A stretch of DNA of 64,000 nt, taken from assembly GCA_964464595.1 (NCBI GenBank), contig CAYXGW010000012.1:1-64000 (forward strand). The letters run 5' to 3'. A program made the position numbers and the translations under genes. Within the stretch, counting starts at the first letter, position 1. Each line of letters opens with the position of its first letter. The notes under the pieces are model-generated. The model was not told the origin of the DNA. It did not search any database and saw nothing but the letters and a program-made list of their open reading frames with translations. Source of the stretch: JADFJB01 sp964464595 (GTDB taxonomy: Bacteria > Zhuqueibacterota > JdFR-76 > DREG01). Shown here piece after piece: positions 10,401-17,993 of this stretch.

Positions 10401-10811
10401 GAAGTCGTTTACAAAAACAAGAAATACCGGCAAGTGGAAATTACCGAGACCGTGTCCCGGGAAGTCGAAGAACCGATTTTCGAAGAGGTAGATCTTTATG
10501 ACGAAAAGGACAAGATCATTGGAAAACATCAGGTTCCGGTGATGGAAGCCTATCAGGAAGAAATCGAAGTATTGGATGACGATGGGAAGCCGGTCATGGT
10601 GGGAACCGGCAAATTTGAGACGAAGGAACGACCGAAATTGAATCCCGGTTATGATGAGAAAAATGAATACGTCTCCCGGGAAAAACGGCCGGAATGGAAT
10701 TGTGTCGGCTTGCTGGGACAAATACCGTTGCGAAAAGGTCAGCCGGTAGCGCCTGGTTGGGTGAAGATCAAGGATCTTTCGGATAAAGTGGAATTGTGGC
10801 TGGTGAAGTGA
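7425..10811 (+). CDS. tail fibre with eleven NVGIGT repeats and Peptidase_G2-type autocleavage domain
   Basis: The 1128-residue product has a strong ribosome site (GGGAGG) before ATG 7425. Residues 1-90 form an N-terminal attachment region. From about residue 95 to 795 there are eleven units of the 'GNVGIGTTSPxAKLxV' type, separated by variable beta-rich inserts; such repeats are common in trimeric tail fibres. From about residue 890 ('DYAEYFESLNGK', 'PIGIISANPIIIGG', later 'RPEWNCVGLLGQIPLRKG') it matches the autocleaving C-terminal domain (Peptidase_G2) of phage GA-1/phi29 appendages, which assists trimer folding and is then released. A charged Glu/Lys-rich insertion (nt about 10290-10630) splits that domain. 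The likely role is host or target recognition. Base composition varies sharply along the gene. Confidence 0.85.
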   Translation: MPFTIETDIQKLAGKNSGDPIVSSDWNALVLAIVNSWGLSGNNARAAIQLPDELANRNDILDAIDPDDKFLGTIDDEPLDIRVNNKTAIFIKPGGNVGIGTTTPDYPLHVEREADLLVGLRNTDGVNGYGLLVDAGGTAVRRYVARFRNAAKEDVMFVGANGNVGIGTTSPNATLQVGAAGGDPQIGSQLQVLGANGNYNGMGNVYIQATDWGKDKGGMLSFGGQRLTSLASAVPWAVIQGAKENDANGNYASYMSFGTRQHEGNITERMRINSSGNVGIGTTSPEAKLNIVSGSQNALQINVDDTTTRDIFFREDSDQSGALIRYDALNNNLQLIARESGVDQIGLSLNRNTGNVGIGTTSPGAKLEVDGDVKISGNLEVKGDVEYLKPQHQKTGDLIIEEGKVGIGTTSPTRSLDVRGNVYIESSTKPILLTLSDGSSDPFVFTKTGRLGIGTTTPGAKLEVEGPTGVVELGGSAVGSAAIFARSDANHTGELLQLVDETGERFVVRNNGNVGIGTKEAAVYGEKLTVLGNNAWNTMFTDGTRYVGICTDWGPDAPGIGTRSNHNFQILVNDSPKMYFKANGNIGIGTTDPQEKLHITRGNILFEDTHAAAGNRKFRIYHNDQYLTFQQLTDAGSVERTVMRFDQKGNVGIGTNSTKILNSGVYSTLYVNGSRLSVEGDEADFDLIDTDGAANDRWLNLVVNGGVGKFASLQDNGAAWVADNILVMDLGTGNVGIGTKSPRQKLDVAGAILSTVGYLADDNTSTNRYLIRYSGQNNDILLGDPVLSSNVGIGTTRPYAKLNIGNETRGIGTSGNSLRVLDNAAGWLSVFANYNPIGGGVLIGHADSGSNPVDLFAVYSGVVQDPFRTPRFEVKSNGDVWAFKRTAGGNDYAEYFESLNGKEIDSGVSVVFENGKIRFAKNNESPIGIISANPIIIGGVHPEWPKKYLRDEFGNEVMEEYQEEIMVPNKEKVKKQRQKVEKKTIKEKVTRTEVVYKNKKYRQVEITETVSREVEEPIFEEVDLYDEKDKIIGKHQVPVMEAYQEEIEVLDDDGKPVMVGTGKFETKERPKLNPGYDEKNEYVSREKRPEWNCVGLLGQIPLRKGQPVAPGWVKIKDLSDKVELWLVK

Positions 10812-10848
10812 GCCTGGACAGGATTTACAGGATGAATAAGAAAAAAAC

Positions 10849-10955
10849 GTGTCATTGCGAGGCTCCCGGCTTGCCGGGAGACGTGGCAATCCCCTGCGGT
10901 TTTAGATGGAGATCGCCGCACTCTCCCGAAGGGTCAGGATCGCTCGCGATGACAC
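10849..10955. repeat. 107 bp palindromic intergenic repeat (TGTCATTGCGA type)
   Basis: The outer arms are gtgtcattgcga (10849-10860) and tcgcgatgacac (10944-10955), complementary with one mismatch. Inner complementary pieces include the self-pairing ctcccggcttgccgggag. It lies 37 bp after the fibre stop and could act as a terminator, but its form matches dispersed palindromic elements (compare 22668-22771). No coding potential. Confidence 0.75.
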
Positions 10956-11076
10956 TTCAATAATCTCGGAGAATTGGATCATTTAACCACAAAAGGCTGA
11001 AATTTTATCGTTCCAAAACAGCCTGCTGTAGTTAGGTTTCGATTAATATTCACCACAAAAGTAAGGAGAAATAACC

Positions 11077-11316
11077 ATGAAAGAGCAACTAACAAAACGC
11101 CTGGAAGAGCTGCAAGCCGAATTTGAAGCAGGCGAGCAGAAACTGCATGAACTCATTGCACAGGAGAATTCCCTGCGTAATGCACTTCTGCGAATGAGTG
11201 GCGCGATTCAGGTACTGCAAGAGGAATTAGGAAATAATAATGGTAAAAATTCAACGGTAAATAAGTCGGCAAAAAATAAAGTTAAGACTGCCATCGATGC
11301 GGCGGTGAAGAGATAG
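11077..11316 (+). CDS. small coiled-coil protein, function unknown
   Basis: ATG 11077 is preceded by AAGGAGAAATAACC, a strong ribosome site. The 79-residue product is almost entirely helical, with heptad-like spacing ('LTKRLEELQAEFEAGEQKL', 'LLRMSGAIQVLQEEL') and a basic, Asn/Lys-rich tail. There is no signal peptide or membrane span. It is separated from the fibre gene by 265 bp containing a palindromic repeat, so membership of the tail cluster is uncertain. Small coiled-coil proteins often end tail or injection-system clusters as chaperones or adaptors, but nothing here proves it. Confidence 0.6.
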   Translation: MKEQLTKRLEELQAEFEAGEQKLHELIAQENSLRNALLRMSGAIQVLQEELGNNNGKNSTVNKSAKNKVKTAIDAAVKR

Positions 11317-11429
11317 TATGTACCGAATAAGCTGATGTAGTTTCTGATTCGATAAGAGGCAAAGAAGGTTTCGGATTCATCATAAAAATGATTACTTTTG
11401 TATATTCTTGGGAATAGATGAATCTGAGT

Positions 11430-11610
11430 AAAAAAGCTCCGTAAGAGCCTGCGTTGAGCCCGCCGAAGGGAGCGACATATTTATAGAACTTGTCCGCAAA
11501 TATGATCCATAACCCCATAGGGGTGATATATTTCATATGTCGCCCCGATGGGGCTAATTTTCGGTTTTGCTATTTAAGGCATCTATAAATATTTCGCCAC
11601 TACGTGGCTA
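11430..11610 (+). repeat. dispersed intergenic repeat, copy 1 (inverted copy at 36173-36323)
   Basis: This noncoding stretch in the 570 bp gap before the M28 peptidase gene shares a long, interrupted match with the reverse complement of 36173-36323. Shared blocks include aggggtgatatatt, tcgccccgatggggctaatt and atctataaatatttcgcc, each near a short palindrome built on cccc/gggg. Copy 1 carries about 25 extra bases (about 11447-11475). The rest of the gap is AT-rich with no gene seen; catcctgttaatcctgtc near 11737 matches the reverse complement of a motif at 10816-10835. Confidence 0.8.
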
Positions 11611-11888
11611 ATTTGATCAACAACAATATTTTGGAATGAAATCTCCGGTTTGTGCAACGAAATATTAGAAAAAAACACGTTTTAACGGTTTCAAAAGCAA
11701 TGCCCTATTTTCAATTATCATTATTTAGATCTTTCTCATCCTGTTAATCCTGTCTGCTATAAAATTTGTTTTATAATTTTCCTTATCCCACAAATAATTC
11801 TTCCTTTTTGCTTGGAATTTTGCCATCAATTAACTATTGTTGAGTTATCAAAAACTGCATTTATTTTTATCTAATTGAGGAGTTACAA

Positions 11889-13472
11889 ATGAGGAAGATT
11901 ACAATAATTATAATTTCGATTTGTCTGTTCGGTTTTACAAGTTCGGCAGCGATTGCCCAGAACCTGGCCACCGATGATTCGGTTTTGCAACAGATATGGA
12001 CAGAAGCCATGGATAATTCGCAATTAAAACCCCTTGCCCATGAATTATTAGATGTAATCGGGCCGCGCCTTGTAGGTACGCCTCAAATGAAGAAAGCACA
12101 TGATTGGGCGGTAACGAAGTACAAAGGATGGGGAATTTCAGCCAAAAATGAAGAGTGGGGCAAATGGAGAGGATGGAGAAGAGGAGTATCGCACATCGAC
12201 CTGATTGAACCTAGAGTACGAACTCTTGAAGGAACAATGATGGCCTGGAGTCCGGGCACAATGGGTCCGCTAAAAGCAAGTTGTATTATACTGCCGGGTG
12301 TTGTTGATTCTCTCGATTTTGAAAACTGGTTACCCAATGTAAACGGCAAGTTTGTGCTTGTATCCATGCCGCAACCTACCGGCCGCACGGATGATAATTG
12401 GGAAGAATTTGCTACTGAGGAATCCTTCGAAAAAATGAAAGATGAGCGGCAGGAACTGCGCGATAACTGGCGTGATAAACAACGCAAATCCGGTTATAAC
12501 CGCCGTACATTGCCGAAAGCCCTGGAAGATGCCGGCGCTGCCGGTATCATCGCTTCACGCTGGTCGAATGGCTGGGGAGTTAACAAAATATTCGGCACTA
12601 CTACTCAAAGGATTCCAACCGTTGATTTGAGCCTGGAAGATTACGGTTTGGTCTATCGGCTGGTCGAGTATGGTGATGACCCTATCATCAGGATTATAGC
12701 TGATGCTGAATTTTTAGGAGAAGTGCCAACCTTTAACACGATTGCCGAAATCAAAGGAACCGAAAAACCCGATGAATATGTCATTCTCTCTGCCCATTTC
12801 GATTCCTGGGACGGATCGTCCGGGGCAACGGATAACGGCACCGGCACATTGATTATGATGGAAGCCATGCGAATTTTGAAAAAATCCTATCCTGAACCAA
12901 AACGTACCATTCTCGTTGGTCATTGGGGCAGTGAGGAGCAGGGCTTAAACGGATCTCGTGCCTTTGTAGAAGATCATCCTGAAATTGCAGATAATTTGCA
13001 AGCTTTGTTTAACCAGGACAATGGTACGGGGCGTGTGGTGAGAATATCCGGACAAGGTTTTATCGATGCCGGTATGTTTTTGGCTAAATGGCTTGCCCGA
13101 GTTCCCAGCGAGGTGACACGGCGTATCGAACTACGATTACCGGGAACACCTTCACGCGGAGGTTCTGATAATGCCTCATTTGTTGGTGCCGGCGCTCCGG
13201 CATTTTCAATCGGTTCGCTGAGTTGGGATTATTGGGCATACACCTGGCACACCAATCGCGATACCTATGATAAATTGGTTTTCGATGATTTGATGAATAA
13301 TGTAGTCCTTGCCGCGTCGCTGGCATATTTAGCATCCGAGGATCCGGAAAGGGTGTCCCGGGAGAAACGTGTGATGCCTGTAAACAAGGAAACGGGTAAA
13401 GCAAGGCCGTGGCCAACACCCAGGAAACCCAATCGGAGGGGTGGTTTTCCGCCGGAGAATAACAATAATTGA
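11889..13472 (+). CDS. secreted M28-family metallopeptidase
   Basis: The 527-residue protein begins with a Sec signal peptide (basic 'MRKITIII', hydrophobic core, 'SAAIAQ' cleavage region), so it is exported. The M28 dizinc aminopeptidase/carboxypeptidase signature follows a PA-like insert (about residues 120-250): 'SAHFDSW' (His near 303), 'ATDNGTG', 'GSEEQGLNGS' (general-base Glu and zinc Glu near 348-349), 'NQDNGTG' and a final 'TWHTNRDTYD' His near 453. All expected metal ligands are present. The start has GAGGAG upstream. No T9SS tail; the C-terminus is Pro/Asn-rich. A role in peptide scavenging, alongside the M14 peptidase downstream, is inferred. Confidence 0.9.
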   Translation: MRKITIIIISICLFGFTSSAAIAQNLATDDSVLQQIWTEAMDNSQLKPLAHELLDVIGPRLVGTPQMKKAHDWAVTKYKGWGISAKNEEWGKWRGWRRGVSHIDLIEPRVRTLEGTMMAWSPGTMGPLKASCIILPGVVDSLDFENWLPNVNGKFVLVSMPQPTGRTDDNWEEFATEESFEKMKDERQELRDNWRDKQRKSGYNRRTLPKALEDAGAAGIIASRWSNGWGVNKIFGTTTQRIPTVDLSLEDYGLVYRLVEYGDDPIIRIIADAEFLGEVPTFNTIAEIKGTEKPDEYVILSAHFDSWDGSSGATDNGTGTLIMMEAMRILKKSYPEPKRTILVGHWGSEEQGLNGSRAFVEDHPEIADNLQALFNQDNGTGRVVRISGQGFIDAGMFLAKWLARVPSEVTRRIELRLPGTPSRGGSDNASFVGAGAPAFSIGSLSWDYWAYTWHTNRDTYDKLVFDDLMNNVVLAASLAYLASEDPERVSREKRVMPVNKETGKARPWPTPRKPNRRGGFPPENNNN

Positions 13473-13493
13473 GGTGTTGAATTTTCGCCATTA

Positions 13494-13661
13494 GCACCCT
13501 TCGATACACCGACTAAAGTCGGCTACTCAGGATGCTGTATGAGGAAAGAAGCGAGCATCTTGAGTAGCTGCATGTATTTATGTTTAACGACAATAGGAAG
13601 TTCAGTCTAATACTTAATTTTTATAACCGGAATTTTCTATAAGCAGCGTATCGAAGGGTGC
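13494..13661. repeat. 168 bp palindromic intergenic element
   Basis: Perfect 14 bp outer arms gcacccttcgatac (13494-13507) and gtatcgaagggtgc (13648-13661) enclose a second, imperfect pair, ggctactcaggatgct (13521-13536) and agcatcttgagtagct (about 13555-13570). It fills the gap between two secreted-peptidase genes and has no ORF of note. It resembles the other palindromic elements in the window in design but not in sequence. Confidence 0.75.
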
Positions 13662-13704
13662 TTATTAGGTAATTTGGATAAACTAAAAATTATGCGAGGG
13701 TAAT

Positions 13705-15312
13705 ATGAAGATGCGTAAGTCATTACAATGTTTATGTATTCTCCTTATCATTGTGGTTTTTAATAAATTTGCTTTTGCCCAAAACGAAGATCCCCGAAAT
13801 CCTAATTGGAAAAAATACCATAGTACTGCCGACGCACACAAACTTTTGCAGGGTTGGACAACTGAATTCCCGGACCTGACAAATCTTTATTCAATTGGGA
13901 AAACCCTAAAGGGCACTCAATTGATGGTAATTGAAATTACCAACAAGAAAACCGGAAAAGCCTCTGAAAAACCTGGTTACTATTATGACGGCAATATTCA
14001 TGCAGGGGAGCTTACCGGCGCTGAAGTGGCTCTCCATTTTGCCTGGAATGTTTTGAGTAATTATGGCAAAGATCCACGAATAACCGAACTGCTAGATACT
14101 CACACACTCTATGTACGTCCCAAGTTTAATCCTGATGGTGCAGATTTGGCTTTAAACACGCCAATCAATCTTCGCAGCACACCGCGACCCTATGATGAAG
14201 ACAATGATGGTTTATTGGATGAAGACCCAACCAACGATCTGAATAGGGATGGCGCCATCACACGAATGCGGGTTAATAATCCAAACGGAATTTGGAAGAT
14301 CAGTCAGGAAGATCAGCGGATTATGGTCCGCCGTGAGGATGGCGATTTATCCGGCAATTTCTATGATTTGTATTCCGAAGGAATCGATGATGATGATGAT
14401 GGAACTTACAACGAAGATGGTATCGGCGGTATCGATATGAATCGTAATTTTCCGCGCAATTGGGGTCTGGAGTTTGAGCAGCGGGGCGCCGGGCCATATC
14501 CACTTTCAGAGCCGGAAACCCGGGCAACGATTGAGTTTATCAATGCTCATCGGAATATTACCGGTGTTTTTCACGGCCATACTTCAGGCGGCTTTTTATT
14601 CAGGCTGCCTTCAACCACTTCCTGGGATAACTATAATCTTTCCGATCAAAGGTTAATTCTTGAATTATCTGATAAATTTAAAACCACAACCGGACAACGA
14701 GTAGTACCCAGTTATAGCAATCCCAGAATTCATCGGCATGGTACATTGATTAGCTGGTCTTATTGGGATTTTGGTGTGGTTGCATTTGTGCCTGAATTCT
14801 GGGGTGGGTTTGGCCGGGATTATGATAAAAATGGCAACGTAACTGAAATCGAACGGCTGCGTTGGAATGATGAAGAATTGGATGGTTCCGGATTTGTTAA
14901 CTGGCAGAGATTTAATCATCCAAAATTAGGACAAGTGGAGATTGGCGGTTGGAAAACCCGTTTTACCCGGCAGAATCCACCCACTCATCTCCTTAAAGGG
15001 GAAATCGAAAAATATGTACCCTGGATGCAGTGGCTGGCTGAAATCAGTCCTCGTATTGTGATTAAAGAAGTTTCTTCGGAATTTATTGAAAAGAGTAAAA
15101 TTGCGAAAATTACGGTTTTAATTGAAAATGAAGGATACTTGCCGACCAACATCACGCAAAGAGCATTGGATGCAAAAATTGCTTCACCTGTTCGTGTACT
15201 AGTGAACTTAAAAGATGCAGAACTTATATCAGGTAAAAAGCGGGTAGATATTGGGCATTTGAATGGCAAACGAGGAAGCCAGGGAGAATCGGCTGACTCC
15301 AAATACAATTGA
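13705..15312 (+). CDS. secreted M14 zinc carboxypeptidase (copy 1, C-terminal frameshift)
   Basis: The 535-residue product has a signal peptide ('SLQCLCILLIIVVFNKFAFA') and the full M14 set: 'NIHAGELTGAE' (zinc His and Glu near 98-101), 'RPKFNPDG', 'MNRNFPRNWG' (substrate-binding Asn/Arg), 'GPYPLSEPETRA', 'VFHGHTSGG' (third zinc His) and 'VPEFWGG' (catalytic Glu). Acidic loops such as 'DEDNDGLLDEDPTNDLNRDG' look calcium-binding. Compared with the copy at 17994-19055, two bases are missing near 15307, so translation stops at 15312; the remnant in another frame continues to 15413 ('TVEYIVRV'-type tail). The catalytic domain is intact, so activity is probably retained. Confidence 0.88.
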   Translation: MKMRKSLQCLCILLIIVVFNKFAFAQNEDPRNPNWKKYHSTADAHKLLQGWTTEFPDLTNLYSIGKTLKGTQLMVIEITNKKTGKASEKPGYYYDGNIHAGELTGAEVALHFAWNVLSNYGKDPRITELLDTHTLYVRPKFNPDGADLALNTPINLRSTPRPYDEDNDGLLDEDPTNDLNRDGAITRMRVNNPNGIWKISQEDQRIMVRREDGDLSGNFYDLYSEGIDDDDDGTYNEDGIGGIDMNRNFPRNWGLEFEQRGAGPYPLSEPETRATIEFINAHRNITGVFHGHTSGGFLFRLPSTTSWDNYNLSDQRLILELSDKFKTTTGQRVVPSYSNPRIHRHGTLISWSYWDFGVVAFVPEFWGGFGRDYDKNGNVTEIERLRWNDEELDGSGFVNWQRFNHPKLGQVEIGGWKTRFTRQNPPTHLLKGEIEKYVPWMQWLAEISPRIVIKEVSSEFIEKSKIAKITVLIENEGYLPTNITQRALDAKIASPVRVLVNLKDAELISGKKRVDIGHLNGKRGSQGESADSKYN

Positions 15313-15431
15313 ATATATTGTCCGTGTAGATGGAAAATATCCCTCGCTTTCTGTAACTGTCCAATCAGAAAAAGGTGGGACGGTGCGTAAGGATATTTAT
15401 TTAAGAGATTAATAAATTGTTAGAAAAACAT

Positions 15432-15563
15432 ATATAATGTTTGGTTTCAGTGGGTGCCGGATTTCAGCTCACAGAATTTGATTAACAGTACAAAATTTGA
15501 TGGGGCTCGAGATTTGGAAAACACGCACGAGCCCCGCAATTCGTTGGAAACCATTGTTATGTG
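15432..15563 (+). other. attC-like imperfect hairpin A
   Basis: The left arm atataatgtttggtttca (15432-15449) pairs imperfectly with ggaaaccattgttatgtg (15546-15563), and an inner 8 bp perfect stem is formed by ggggctcg (15502-15509) and cgagcccc (15528-15535). The right end carries GTTATGTG, an integron-type core shared with sites at 16891, 19191 and 21242. The match between the two M14 copies ends where this structure begins. Calling it attC-like is an inference from architecture; no integrase gene is in the window. Confidence 0.5.
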
Positions 15564-15665
15564 TTCTCTTCATTTCTCTTGTCCTCAGCGGTTGGTGCAT
15601 GTGCCGTGCGAGCACACAGTCCACATGGACATATGCCCTTTGTTGGGCAAAGTATTCTTTTTTCC

Positions 15666-16769
15666 TTAATTCTCTCCCAGATAGTAGTTTGTTACTTCCG
15701 CATTAATTTTTGTAAAGGCATCTCCCACAAATTCTCCTTCTCCCCAATTAGTTAAAATTACAATTCCCAATTTGTATTCTGGGTAAATTGTCAGGGAAGA
15801 AGCATAACCGTCTATATCTCCGCCGTGATATATGATCTGAGTATTCCGCTTTTTCGAATCAATTATAAAGCACCCCAACCCGTAATTCCATGTTTTGTTT
15901 ATCTTAAAATATTTAGTCTGCTGAACTTTATTGATTTCGTTGTCGGACAACAACACAATTATGAATTTATTTAAGTCCGAAATCGAACTGAAAATATTAC
16001 CAGCACCGGATAAAGTTTCCATGTTCCAAGGGTCTGTTCTTTTATGGGGCGAAACTTCCAAATAAGGAATTGCCAATCTATCCTTAAAATCGTCTTCAAA
16101 AACCAATGATGTGTTGTCCATAGCATAGGTGGAGAAAATATTTTCGTCCATTAGCTTTGAAAGGCTCTTTCCCATTAGGTTTTCCATTGCAATTCCCAAA
16201 ACGCCATATCCGAAATTGGAATAATTGTATCTCACTCCGATTACTGTGTCGATAGTCACTAACTCAATCCCTCTGAGCATTTCTTCTTTCGAATAGCCAT
16301 TGATTGGATTTGGGTCAATTCTTTGAAGGTTTTCGGGGTATCTTGGAAATTCGGATGAATGAGTTGCGATTTCTTTTATCGTAACAATCTGTCCAGTTGG
16401 CGATTTTGGAAATTTAATCGTAGGAGGAAAGAAATCGGCTAGTGTATCGGTAATTGATATTATTTGTTGATTTATCAATTTCGCCAGCAAATGTCCCGTA
16501 AACACTTTCGTTACTGACCCCAATTGGTAAATTGTATTTTCATTGGCTGCAACCTTCTCTTCTACGTTTGAGTATCCATATCCTTTGGCTAAAACCGTCT
16601 TGCCGTCTTTAACGATTCCTATTGCAATACTTGGAATCTTCTTTTCGGCAGTCAAGGCATTTATCATGCTATCAAGATTTAACCTCTCGAATTTACTTGA
16701 CTTGCTCTTTTGAGCGTTGCATGATTGCATCATTGTTAGGATGAGAATCAGTACTGTTATTCTTTTCAT
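15666..16769 (-). CDS. serine beta-lactamase-like hydrolase (class C/AmpH fold), lipoprotein
   Basis: The start is set at ATG 16769, which has AAGGAAAT upstream and a lipoprotein signal directly after ('ILILTMMQSC', lipid Cys17). An in-frame start 108 bp upstream would place hydrophilic residues before the signal. The 367-residue product has the penicillin-binding fold motifs: SxxK as 'GSVTK' (Ser85, Lys88), YxN as 'YSN' (183-185) and the KTG-equivalent 'HGG' (315-317). Family members are esterases, D-aminopeptidases or PBP-like enzymes, so true beta-lactamase activity is not implied. It is codirectional with the SnoaL-like gene and bounded by GTTATGTG/CACATAAC (15556 and 16891), suggesting a mobile unit. 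Confidence 0.85.
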   Translation of the reverse strand: MKRITVLILILTMMQSCNAQKSKSSKFERLNLDSMINALTAEKKIPSIAIGIVKDGKTVLAKGYGYSNVEEKVAANENTIYQLGSVTKVFTGHLLAKLINQQIISITDTLADFFPPTIKFPKSPTGQIVTIKEIATHSSEFPRYPENLQRIDPNPINGYSKEEMLRGIELVTIDTVIGVRYNYSNFGYGVLGIAMENLMGKSLSKLMDENIFSTYAMDNTSLVFEDDFKDRLAIPYLEVSPHKRTDPWNMETLSGAGNIFSSISDLNKFIIVLLSDNEINKVQQTKYFKINKTWNYGLGCFIIDSKKRNTQIIYHGGDIDGYASSLTIYPEYKLGIVILTNWGEGEFVGDAFTKINAEVTNYYLGEN

Positions 16770-16890
16770 TTTTATTTCCTTTATTCGTGCCCAACGGTTG
16801 GGTATGTTCATTGTGTTTATGCCACCAAATCGAATGGACAAACACAATTGTCTACATTTTTCTTTTGCGGTTTTCATGTATCTCCTCTAA

Positions 16891-17020
16891 CACATAACGG
16901 CATGTTTCACCTGCTGTCGTTTTGATTATCCCAAATGTGATGTTAATTCAAACTTGCATGCAAAGCCACTGTGAAAATCACGACCGAAGTTAGGCAGGCA
17001 GGTACAAACGATAGTTATAC
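16891..17020 (-). other. attC-like imperfect hairpin B
   Basis: On the plus strand cacataacggcatgtttcacctgc (in two pieces, 16891-16914) pairs with gcaggtacaaacg and atagttatac (16998-17020): ATAAC with GTTAT, GTTT with AAAC, ACCTGC with GCAGGT, plus unpaired bases as in attC folds. Read on the minus strand it begins 13 bases after the SnoaL-like stop, the normal place for a cassette attC, and ends in GTTATGTG. The core also resembles the one at hairpin A. Function inferred. Confidence 0.5.
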
Positions 17021-17032
17021 CGCGTACAACCT

Positions 17033-17509
17033 TTACGGTCGCGGACGACTATTCCACATATCCAAATGCATGCGCCACAGCCCATCGTCACCCCTCTTCC
17101 ACACCACCAAATACTTTCCGTAGACTGGGCCCCAGGCTTTTCCGTCGTTCTCTCCACTGATTTCATAGTGTCCAAAATCCGATGCCATCGATCCTGACAC
17201 CTCTATCTCTTTTGGGATCAGCTTATGGTGTGTGATACGTCTGCCCTTTGGCAGTTTCCAGTACCGTTCAATCGCTTCCTTGCCGCGTATGTATTCAGCG
17301 TTATTCGGAAAAATTACGGCATCATTAGTGTACACAGAGACCATGGTGGCCACATCGCCTTCGATGTATGCTTGCGAGAATTGGTTTGCCAGGATAGCTA
17401 GCGTATCAATGATAGCCTGATTGTTTTTAGTCTCGTTTACTTCTGGTTGAACCTGACAGCCCAGACTAGTCAACAAGCAGAAAAGAGATATGGCGCGTTT
17501 GACGTTCAT
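17033..17509 (-). CDS. SnoaL/DUF4440-like lipoprotein
   Basis: The 158-residue product starts with a lipoprotein signal ('AISLFCLLTSLGC', lipid Cys18) and is followed by one NTF2-like cone domain. Signs are the N-terminal helix 'ILANQFSQAYIEGDVATMVSVYTNDAVIFPN' (shown here as a span only by its pattern A..x..D...V..Y..DA), 'GKEAIERYW', 'DFGHYEISG', and the terminal strands 'YLVVWKRGDDGLWRMHLDMWN'. DUF4440/SnoaL members are small-ligand enzymes or binding proteins; no catalytic residues can be assigned. Upstream AT-rich DNA (17510-17790) shows no other gene. It sits directly before attC-like hairpin B. Confidence 0.8.
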   Translation of the reverse strand: MNVKRAISLFCLLTSLGCQVQPEVNETKNNQAIIDTLAILANQFSQAYIEGDVATMVSVYTNDAVIFPNNAEYIRGKEAIERYWKLPKGRRITHHKLIPKEIEVSGSMASDFGHYEISGENDGKAWGPVYGKYLVVWKRGDDGLWRMHLDMWNSRPRP

Positions 17510-17786
17510 TTGAAAATTCCTTTATATATATGGTATAGGTATAACATAGGTATAAGCGAGTCGCTCATACTTATTTATAGGTGGACAAATATAGTCGTTC
17601 ATCCAAAACGACGCTTATTCTTTTTATTTTATAAAAACAGATACTTACATGCATTTTTTACGTTTCTCCATCCAGTATAGGCGACTGATCTAAACCGGTT
17701 CAAGCCGATGTTATTTTATACGATCCACAGGGCTGCAAACACCTTCACCACCCTGGATCAAAACATGTGTGTAAACCATGATCTGG

Positions 17787-17910
17787 AATTTTGGTTTTCG
17801 AGAATTTGAAATTGTGTTGCAACATTTCCATGGTTCTCCAACGGATTATTCTATTTTTAAAAAGATTAAATAGTAATAACTACATAATTGAAAGTCAAGA
17901 AAAATATTTG
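17787..17910 (+). repeat. about 125 bp direct repeat, copy X (copy Y at 21384-21509)
   Basis: Shared blocks with 21384-21509 include gagaatttgaaattgtg, gcaacatttccatkgttcy, ccaacggattattc and agtcaagaaaaatatttg (k and y mark differences). Both are in the same orientation and noncoding. They bracket the truncated M14 copy and the Pepco/zincin/helical gene trio, so recombination between them could excise or duplicate about 3.6 kb. Confidence 0.8.
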
Positions 17911-17993
17911 TATACCCAAACCATCGCTCTCATAAGTATTTGTTTTTATGGGTCGTATTTTTTTTAAGCGATGGAATCGGTTTTTATTTCTTA

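Noticed and set aside
10269..10889. A 206-codon open frame on the minus strand opposite the fibre C-terminus
   Set aside because: It mirrors the repetitive Glu/Lys codons of the fibre gene, has Phe/Leu-rich low-complexity content, and crosses the palindromic repeat.
10812..11757. caggatttacaggatgaa (about 10816) and catcctgttaatcctgtc (about 11737) as ends of an insertion sequence
   Set aside because: They are inverted relative to each other, but the DNA between holds no transposase, and such motifs are common dispersed repeats.
15583..15660. A possible attC for the serine hydrolase beginning GCCCAAC (minus strand, about 15658-15652)
   Set aside because: The core looks right and there are short internal stems, but no matching right arm with GTTRRRY was found.
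15454..15755. Overlapping 60-70 codon frames on the plus strand after M14 copy 1
   Set aside because: They cover attC-like hairpin A and the end of the opposite-strand hydrolase gene, lack ribosome sites and show no protein features.
15666..16769. Antibiotic resistance call for the beta-lactamase-like gene
   Set aside because: Motifs fit the broad class C/esterase/peptidase family; HGG in place of KTG and the lipoprotein form do not point to a dedicated resistance enzyme.
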